This document shows, in pieces, positions 33,464 to 37,770 of a stretch of DNA of 37,770 nucleotides (position 1 is its first letter; each line of letters opens with the position of its first letter). Origin of the DNA: Lysobacterales bacterium (GTDB lineage: Bacteria > Pseudomonadota > Gammaproteobacteria > Xanthomonadales > SZUA-5); assembly GCA_022844135.1 (NCBI GenBank), contig JALHMG010000048.1, positions 1-37,770 of the forward strand, written 5' to 3'. The notes under the pieces were generated by a model. The model made no database searches, had not been told where the DNA came from, and saw only the letters and a list, made by a program, of their open reading frames with translations. The position numbers and the translations under genes were made by a program.

Positions 33464-34621
33464 ATGGCGCTAACCACACCTCATCGAACGAACGTGCGCT
33501 TCCTGACTTCATTTGCTTTTCTGAGCCTTCTTCTGCTTGCGGCCTGGCCATTGGCCGCACAGCAAGCGGCGGTCGCAGCCGACGAGGCTGGATTACTGCA
33601 TCAGGCAGAAGCGTTCGAAGCGCGCATCGCATCCCGCGCCTCGCGCGTGCGCGATCCGGTGCTCGACAGCTACTTGCGCGAACTGGTGTGCAAAATCGAT
33701 GCGCAACGCTGCACCGATGTACGCATCTATGTCATTCGTGAGCCGTACTTCAACGCGCTGATGGCACCCAACGGCGCGATGGTATTGTTCACCGGATTGC
33801 TGCTGCGTATGGAGGACGAGGCGCAGTTGGTGTTCGTGCTCGGGCACGAGCTGAGCCATTTGCGCTCGCGGGATTCGCTGGCCGGCTGGCGGCGACTCAA
33901 GGCTGCGGGCAACGCGTCGATCGCTTTGCAGATTGTGGGTGGAGCGGTCGGCGGTTCGGCGCTCGCTGCGGTTGCCGGATTGGGCGCATTGGCGCCGGCA
34001 TTTGCGTTTTCGCGCGACCAGGAACGCGCCGCGGACGACTATGGTTTGCAGCGGCTCGCCGAATTGGGCTACGACACGCATCGCGCCGGACAGTCGTGGG
34101 CCGACATCTGGCGCGAAGAGCAGGCACGCGAGCGCAAGTTGTCCTCCGGCATTTTCGCCACACATCCGGCCAGCGAGGAGCGCGCCAAACGGCTGAAGGC
34201 CGCAGCGACCAGCGGCGGCGAAACCCGAAGCGAAGCCTTTCACGCAGTGATTGCGCCGCACCGGCTCGACTGGCTGGAAGACGAGGTCGGTCGCCGACAC
34301 TATGGACAAACCAAGGTGCTGCTTGAACGCCTGCGGCGCTTGCCCTTCGCGCCAGCGGAGATCGACTATGCGATCGGCGAAATGTACCGCCGCCGCGCGC
34401 GCGAGGGCGATCTGGAGCGCGCGCAGGAACATTACGAGACATCCACCTCGGCTCCCGATGCGCCCGCTCGCGCCTGGCGAGGCTTGGGCTTGAGCGCTGC
34501 CCGGAGGGGCGATCGAACCGCCGCAGTCAAGGCGTTGAACCGCTACCTGGAACTGGCGCCGGACGCGCCCGATCGCGAGTTGATCGAGATGGAGTTTGAA
34601 GATCAATCTGCGGCGCCATGA
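33464..34621 (+). CDS. M48-family zinc metalloprotease with TPRs (BepA/LoiP-like)
   Basis: The 385-residue protein has a signal peptide (RFLTSFAFLSLLLLAAWPLAAQQ) and an M48 peptidase domain with HELSH (128-132) as zinc site, Glu187 in ERAAD as the third ligand, and a hydrophobic loop between. Residues ~310-375 are tetratricopeptide repeats. The layout fits periplasmic outer-membrane quality-control proteases such as BepA. ATG 33464 is used; in-frame GTG at 33419 and 33494 are alternatives, and none has a strong ribosome site. The preceding lipoprotein gene may be cotranscribed. Confidence 0.88.
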   Translation: MALTTPHRTNVRFLTSFAFLSLLLLAAWPLAAQQAAVAADEAGLLHQAEAFEARIASRASRVRDPVLDSYLRELVCKIDAQRCTDVRIYVIREPYFNALMAPNGAMVLFTGLLLRMEDEAQLVFVLGHELSHLRSRDSLAGWRRLKAAGNASIALQIVGGAVGGSALAAVAGLGALAPAFAFSRDQERAADDYGLQRLAELGYDTHRAGQSWADIWREEQARERKLSSGIFATHPASEERAKRLKAAATSGGETRSEAFHAVIAPHRLDWLEDEVGRRHYGQTKVLLERLRRLPFAPAEIDYAIGEMYRRRAREGDLERAQEHYETSTSAPDAPARAWRGLGLSAARRGDRTAAVKALNRYLELAPDAPDRELIEMEFEDQSAAP

Positions 34622-34663
34622 CGCGCGTGCGGACGGGGCGAATGGCCTGAACAAAAGCTGAAC

Positions 34664-34693
34664 TGAAATGTAAATTTCACATCATTTTTTTTT
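34664..34693 (+). terminator. AT-rich hairpin followed by a T9 tract
   Basis: tgaaat / atttca (34664-34669, 34674-34679) with a 4-nt loop is followed 5 nt later by nine T residues (34685-34693), 43 bp after the M48 stop. The stem is short and AT-only, so it is a weak candidate intrinsic terminator. The T tract could equally be an UP-like element for the next gene. Confidence 0.4.
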
Positions 34694-34760
34694 GCACAGA
34701 CTAAGCTTCCAATTGCCAACTGCCTGAGAGTCGGCGGCCCCAGAATCCATAGGAATGCCC

Positions 34761-35252
34761 ATGAAACCCATGAGATACATCGCGTCGGCCTTTCTCGCGC
34801 TGTTAACGTCTGCGACCGCGGTAGCGGGACCAAACGATTCGTGTACGACCGAAGAGAAGACGGCAACTTTCCTGCCTTCCACCGCCGGGTTCCTAGACGC
34901 GGTCAAAATGCAGAACGCCCTAGTCGCGCAATCGGATACCGGTCGCCTCGATCCCACGGTGAAAGATTGGAAAATCGTGCCGTCCGCCGTCACATTTGTA
35001 GCCGTTCAGTCAAAGATGAAACGTTGTGACTCGGATCAGTCGAAATTCAACTGCACTGAGGAAGGTTGCAACGAGTCTATTCCCGGAACCGAGCATTATG
35101 GTGTCGGTGCGGAGCTAAGCGTATCGAGCTGCGGCCCCAATGCCTATGGCTCTTTTTCGTACACCACGTTGCTCTGGGTCAAACAAGGCGACGGTTCGTG
35201 GACTATGACAACCCGTACTTCTGAATTGCGGGTGTCCTGCGACCCTACCTGA
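34761..35252 (+). CDS. small exported protein, unknown function
   Basis: The 163-residue product has a signal peptide (MKPMRYIASAFLALLTSATAVAG) and a mature domain with seven cysteines, probably disulphide-bonded in the periplasm. I do not recognise a family. ATG 34761 is preferred over ATG 34755 because AGGA (34751-34754) lies 6 nt before it. The gene is somewhat AT-richer than its neighbours and is followed by hairpins that separate it from a convergent carboxypeptidase gene. Confidence 0.6.
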   Translation: MKPMRYIASAFLALLTSATAVAGPNDSCTTEEKTATFLPSTAGFLDAVKMQNALVAQSDTGRLDPTVKDWKIVPSAVTFVAVQSKMKRCDSDQSKFNCTEEGCNESIPGTEHYGVGAELSVSSCGPNAYGSFSYTTLLWVKQGDGSWTMTTRTSELRVSCDPT

Positions 35253-35292
35253 CCTAATTCTCTTTGGTATGCGACAAAGAATCAGTCGGAAG

Positions 35293-35368
35293 TCTCGGGC
35301 TCCGAGATAAGTGGGGAATTTGACTCGATGCCACAACCGAGGCTTCGGTTGTGTGGGGGCCGCGGCCC
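35293..35368. terminator. cluster of three hairpins between convergent genes
   Basis: Three palindromes lie between the small exported-protein gene and the minus-strand carboxypeptidase gene: tctcgg / ccgaga (35293-35307), cacaaccga / tcggttgtg (35332-35353, 9-bp perfect stem with 4-nt loop) and the 12-bp palindrome gggccgcggccc (35357-35368). The second is the best bidirectional terminator candidate. No long T-tract follows. Confidence 0.5.
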
Positions 35369-35454
35369 TCTTTCGGTAAGGAGCGACAAGATTCGAGGTG
35401 GAGATCGATGCGTGTTCCTCCGAACGTATGCCGAGCGCAGGTGCGGGGCAGTTC

Positions 35455-37104
35455 CTATTCGAACCGACTCGCAAAAATCTCGCCCACATCGCTGCGTTCG
35501 ACAAACACCGCGGTGACCGGTCCCGTGTTGCCACCGGCGTCTAGCGCCTGCAGATAGATGAGGTGCCGTCCCTCCGGCACAGCGCTGCCGGGAATCGTGA
35601 CCTCGACGTCTTCGGCCGATGCGCTGAAGCTGCCGTCGCTGGCGATCATCGGAAAGACGCCGGTTATCGTGCCCCAGGGCGGAGTGGTCAGCGCTTCGGC
35701 GGCGGTGACGATTTGCGTAGGCTCCGTACCCACGGTGTTATTGAAACGACCGTCGTCGGCGCGCGCGCGAATCAAGAAACTGCCGCTGGCCGAGGCGATC
35801 GCTGGCGTCACCGACGTCTGCGTCAGCTCCGGCCCGGCCGGCGTCAAATAGGGCGTGCGCGGGACTTTGCTGGCGATCAGAAGCGCGTTGATGTTCGGCG
35901 TCAACAGCTGCTGCTCGTAAACTGTACAGTCGGGGAAGAACGTAGTTCCGCCAAGTTCAATCGTGAACGAAGCGACGCCGCGCGTGCCGTAGACGTAGTC
36001 CTCGGTAGTGCCGCCGATAGCCCCGCCCATGTTGGCCTGCTGCGGGGTCAGCAGGCTGTAGAAGCTCATTTTTCGACCAAGCGTTTGCAACGCCGTGGCT
36101 GACGGCGCCAGCACGCCATCGACGCTGCCCCACGGCCAAAGCGTCATGCCCGCATTGCTGTGCACATCGAGGTAAATGCCGGTCGCCTCAGGGGAAACCG
36201 GCGTCGTCAGATCAAGCCCCGGCGATTCTGCGCGCTGGTCCGGGAAGATGCTCTGCACGTGCGCGATGATCGCTGCGGTCTCTGGTTCAGAACTCGCGCT
36301 CACGCCCCAATACACCTCCGTGCATTCATCGGGCGATCCGCCTGGGCCGGCGAAGTTAAAGGGGAAGTTGCGGTTGAGATCGACGCCCACCTGGGTTCCG
36401 CCCGCCGGGCAATGGTTGCTGTTTCGGTTCTTGCGCTGCAACTGCGTACCGATGGTTTCGGCGATGCGTCTGCCATCAGGATTGGCATGGACCAGGATCT
36501 GGATGTTGTGCTGGTCGACGATCCAGGTCACGTCGGGATCCACTCCATAATTGCTGAGCAGAAACTCACCAAAGCGCAGCAGGGTTTCGCTGGTGATGTA
36601 CTCGCGCGCATGTAGCCCGCCTTGCATGAAGATCACCGGCTTAGGCCCCGCGATGGCGGAATTGCTGATCTTCAAGACCAGCAAGTCGCTGCCGCCGGGC
36701 TGGCCGTTGGTTTTGCGCCAGCTATCGCCAATGTCGATCAGCGCTGCACGTTGGGGATGGCTGGAGACCAGCTGCTGCATCCGCGCGTAGCTTTCGTCGA
36801 CCGTCCGGATGCATGAGAAACCGGGTATCCCGCCGCCCGAGCCGCGCGTCGGCAGATTTTGCAGCGCTGCCGTAAGTGCTTCATTCAGCTCGACCTTGAA
36901 TCCGAGCTTCTCGATCGACTGCCAGGTGAAACGATCCGGGACATCCAGCCGCACGGTCCGGGCGCGGCGATCTACTCGCCACGGCGCGGTTCGCGCCAGC
37001 AGCAGCGCTAACGCGCGATCATCTTCGTAACGGGCGTCAATGACGTACGGCCCGGTATCAGAGGCGCCCAGCGCCAAAGCCAACGCCAGCGATGAAAAAT
37101 ACAT
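35455..37104 (-). CDS. exported M14 zinc carboxypeptidase with C-terminal beta domain
   Basis: The 549-residue protein has a signal peptide (MYFSSLALALALGA), a short propeptide-like region and an M14 (carboxypeptidase A/T) domain. The HARE zinc motif GGLHAREYITSE supplies His and Glu ligands, the third His is in LDVHSNAG, the substrate-binding NPDGRR and Arg of LNRNFPFNF are present, and the catalytic Glu is in TIELGG. The C-terminal ~110 residues form an Ig-like beta domain ending GEIFASRFE. It removes C-terminal residues from peptides outside the cytoplasm. ATG 37104 is chosen over the in-frame ATG 37146 because the signal peptide begins there. Confidence 0.9.
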   Translation of the reverse strand: MYFSSLALALALGASDTGPYVIDARYEDDRALALLLARTAPWRVDRRARTVRLDVPDRFTWQSIEKLGFKVELNEALTAALQNLPTRGSGGGIPGFSCIRTVDESYARMQQLVSSHPQRAALIDIGDSWRKTNGQPGGSDLLVLKISNSAIAGPKPVIFMQGGLHAREYITSETLLRFGEFLLSNYGVDPDVTWIVDQHNIQILVHANPDGRRIAETIGTQLQRKNRNSNHCPAGGTQVGVDLNRNFPFNFAGPGGSPDECTEVYWGVSASSEPETAAIIAHVQSIFPDQRAESPGLDLTTPVSPEATGIYLDVHSNAGMTLWPWGSVDGVLAPSATALQTLGRKMSFYSLLTPQQANMGGAIGGTTEDYVYGTRGVASFTIELGGTTFFPDCTVYEQQLLTPNINALLIASKVPRTPYLTPAGPELTQTSVTPAIASASGSFLIRARADDGRFNNTVGTEPTQIVTAAEALTTPPWGTITGVFPMIASDGSFSASAEDVEVTIPGSAVPEGRHLIYLQALDAGGNTGPVTAVFVERSDVGEIFASRFE

Positions 37105-37243
37105 GCGCACTTGGGTAGGTTCGAGGCCATAATCTTCGCACGCCACCGACCGCGTTGCGCAAATTGGCGCCTAACGTTCTGCCGCAGGCTGAACGGCCAG
37201 CATCAACTGCACGCCGAAAGGGCTTGACTCGCCCCCGCGGCGG

Positions 37244-37273
37244 TTGACAGCGAACCGCCCATGCACAGAGAAT
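37244..37273 (+). promoter_or_regulatory. putative stable-RNA promoter of the tRNA-tuf operon
   Basis: TTGACA (37244-37249) is followed after 18 bp by GAGAAT (37268-37273) and then by the GC-rich GCCGGGC before the tRNA-Tyr gene. A GC-rich discriminator downstream of -10 is typical of stringently controlled rRNA and tRNA promoters. The -35 is perfect; the -10 matches four of six consensus positions, so the assignment is reasonable but not tested. Confidence 0.5.
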
Positions 37274-37288
37274 GCCGGGCTCCGTTGG

Positions 37289-37373
37289 GGAGGGATACCC
37301 AAGCGGCCAAAGGGGGCTGACTGTAAATCAGCTGTCACTGACTTCGGTGGTTCGAATCCACCTCCCTCCACCA
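37289..37373 (+). tRNA. tRNA-Tyr(GTA)
   Basis: An 85-nt type II tRNA with long variable arm, anticodon GTA in ctgtaaa, acceptor ggaggga pairing with tccctcc, and encoded CCA. First of three tRNAs before tuf. Confidence 0.95.
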
Positions 37374-37424
37374 GCCGTCGTTGAAACCGGAGCCGTAAAG
37401 CGAAAGCCGTACGATCTCCGAATT

Positions 37425-37498
<74 letters not shown>

Positions 37499-37522
37499 GG
37501 TTGTGTCAACAAAAATTTGCAT

Positions 37523-37598
37523 GCCCCCGTAGCTCAGTCGGTAGAGCACCTCCTTGGTAAGGAGGAGGTCGTTGGTTCGATTCCAATCGTGGGCACCA
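37523..37598 (+). tRNA. tRNA-Thr(GGT)
   Basis: A 76-nt tRNA with anticodon GGT in cttggta, T-loop ttcgatt and encoded CCA. The acceptor stem gcccccg/cgtgggc carries a C-U mismatch at pair 5:68, discussed as a finding. Confidence 0.93.
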
Positions 37599-37642
37599 CT
37601 TTCCAAAAGCCGTCAACAAACAAGCGCTAGCAGAGGTTTCGC

Positions 37643-37770
37643 ATGTCCAAGGGTAAATTCGAACGCACCAAGCCGCACGTCAACGTGGGGACGATTGGGC
37701 ATGTGGATCACGGCAAGACGACGCTGACGGCGGCGCTGACGAAGATTGGCGCTGAGCGATTTGGCGGCGA
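37643..37770 (+). CDS. tuf: elongation factor Tu, N-terminal part (runs off the window)
   Basis: The first 42 codons ([26 protein letters not shown] and onward) are the EF-Tu start, with P-loop GHVDHGKT that binds GTP. The gene continues beyond the right edge. It delivers aminoacyl-tRNA to the ribosome and lies at the end of the tRNA-Tyr/Gly/Thr cluster, with which it is cotranscribed in other gammaproteobacteria. Confidence 0.97.
   Translation, partial: MSKGKFERTKPHVNVGTIGHVDHGKTTLTAALTKIGAERFGG

Overview
The window is high-GC gammaproteobacterial chromosome. A Xanthomonadales-type host (Lysobacter / Rhodanobacter / Dokdonella relatives) fits best: GC-rich third codon positions, a fused hisIE, a tRNA(Tyr-Gly-Thr)-tuf cluster at the right edge, a DUF2333 protein, a large TonB receptor, a REP-like doublet carrying a GTAG head, and proteins ending in an F-x-x-G/R-F-E motif. 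The lineage is inferred from gene content and was not tested by alignment.

Left part (1-8300) is a scarred accessory region. A truncated pirin gene and the last codons of an alpha/beta hydrolase (minus strand, 104-~600) abut a compact plus-strand operon at 686-4563. The operon encodes two Roadblock/LC7 proteins, a BLUF blue-light receptor, an unrecognised 300-aa protein, a COG2229/MglA-like small GTPase, and a protein fusing an ABC-type ATPase domain to a dual-specificity protein phosphatase. It resembles Streptomyces conservons (Roadblock + wHTH-like protein + COG2229 GTPase), but a photoreceptor and an ABC-phosphatase are present and no sensor kinase is. This is the best candidate in the window for an undescribed signalling system. 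It is followed by a ~370-bp duplicate of the 3' end of the serine-hydrolase gene found intact at 7173-8270, an AT-richer BNR/Asp-box lipoprotein gene between the two copies, and a membrane-protein gene broken by an amber codon.

Middle part (7173-21502) holds an amino-acid permease / exported protein / serine hydrolase operon (minus), slyD, a small membrane protein, an O-antigen-ligase-like protein with TPRs, a small exported protein, an orphan MacB/FtsX-type permease, and a DctB-like hybrid histidine kinase with a degenerate receiver, divergent from a DctA-type dicarboxylate symporter.

Right part (21536-37770) holds a TonB-dependent receptor followed by an exported alpha/beta hydrolase, a REP-like doublet, a phasin with a histone-H1-like tail convergent with a patatin phospholipase, a CysB-type LysR regulator, DUF2333, hisF-hisIE, a lipoprotein and an M48 protease, a small exported protein, an M14 carboxypeptidase, three tRNAs and the start of tuf. 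From about 28.9 kb rightwards the content is ordinary housekeeping. The operon at 686-4563 deserves the most attention.
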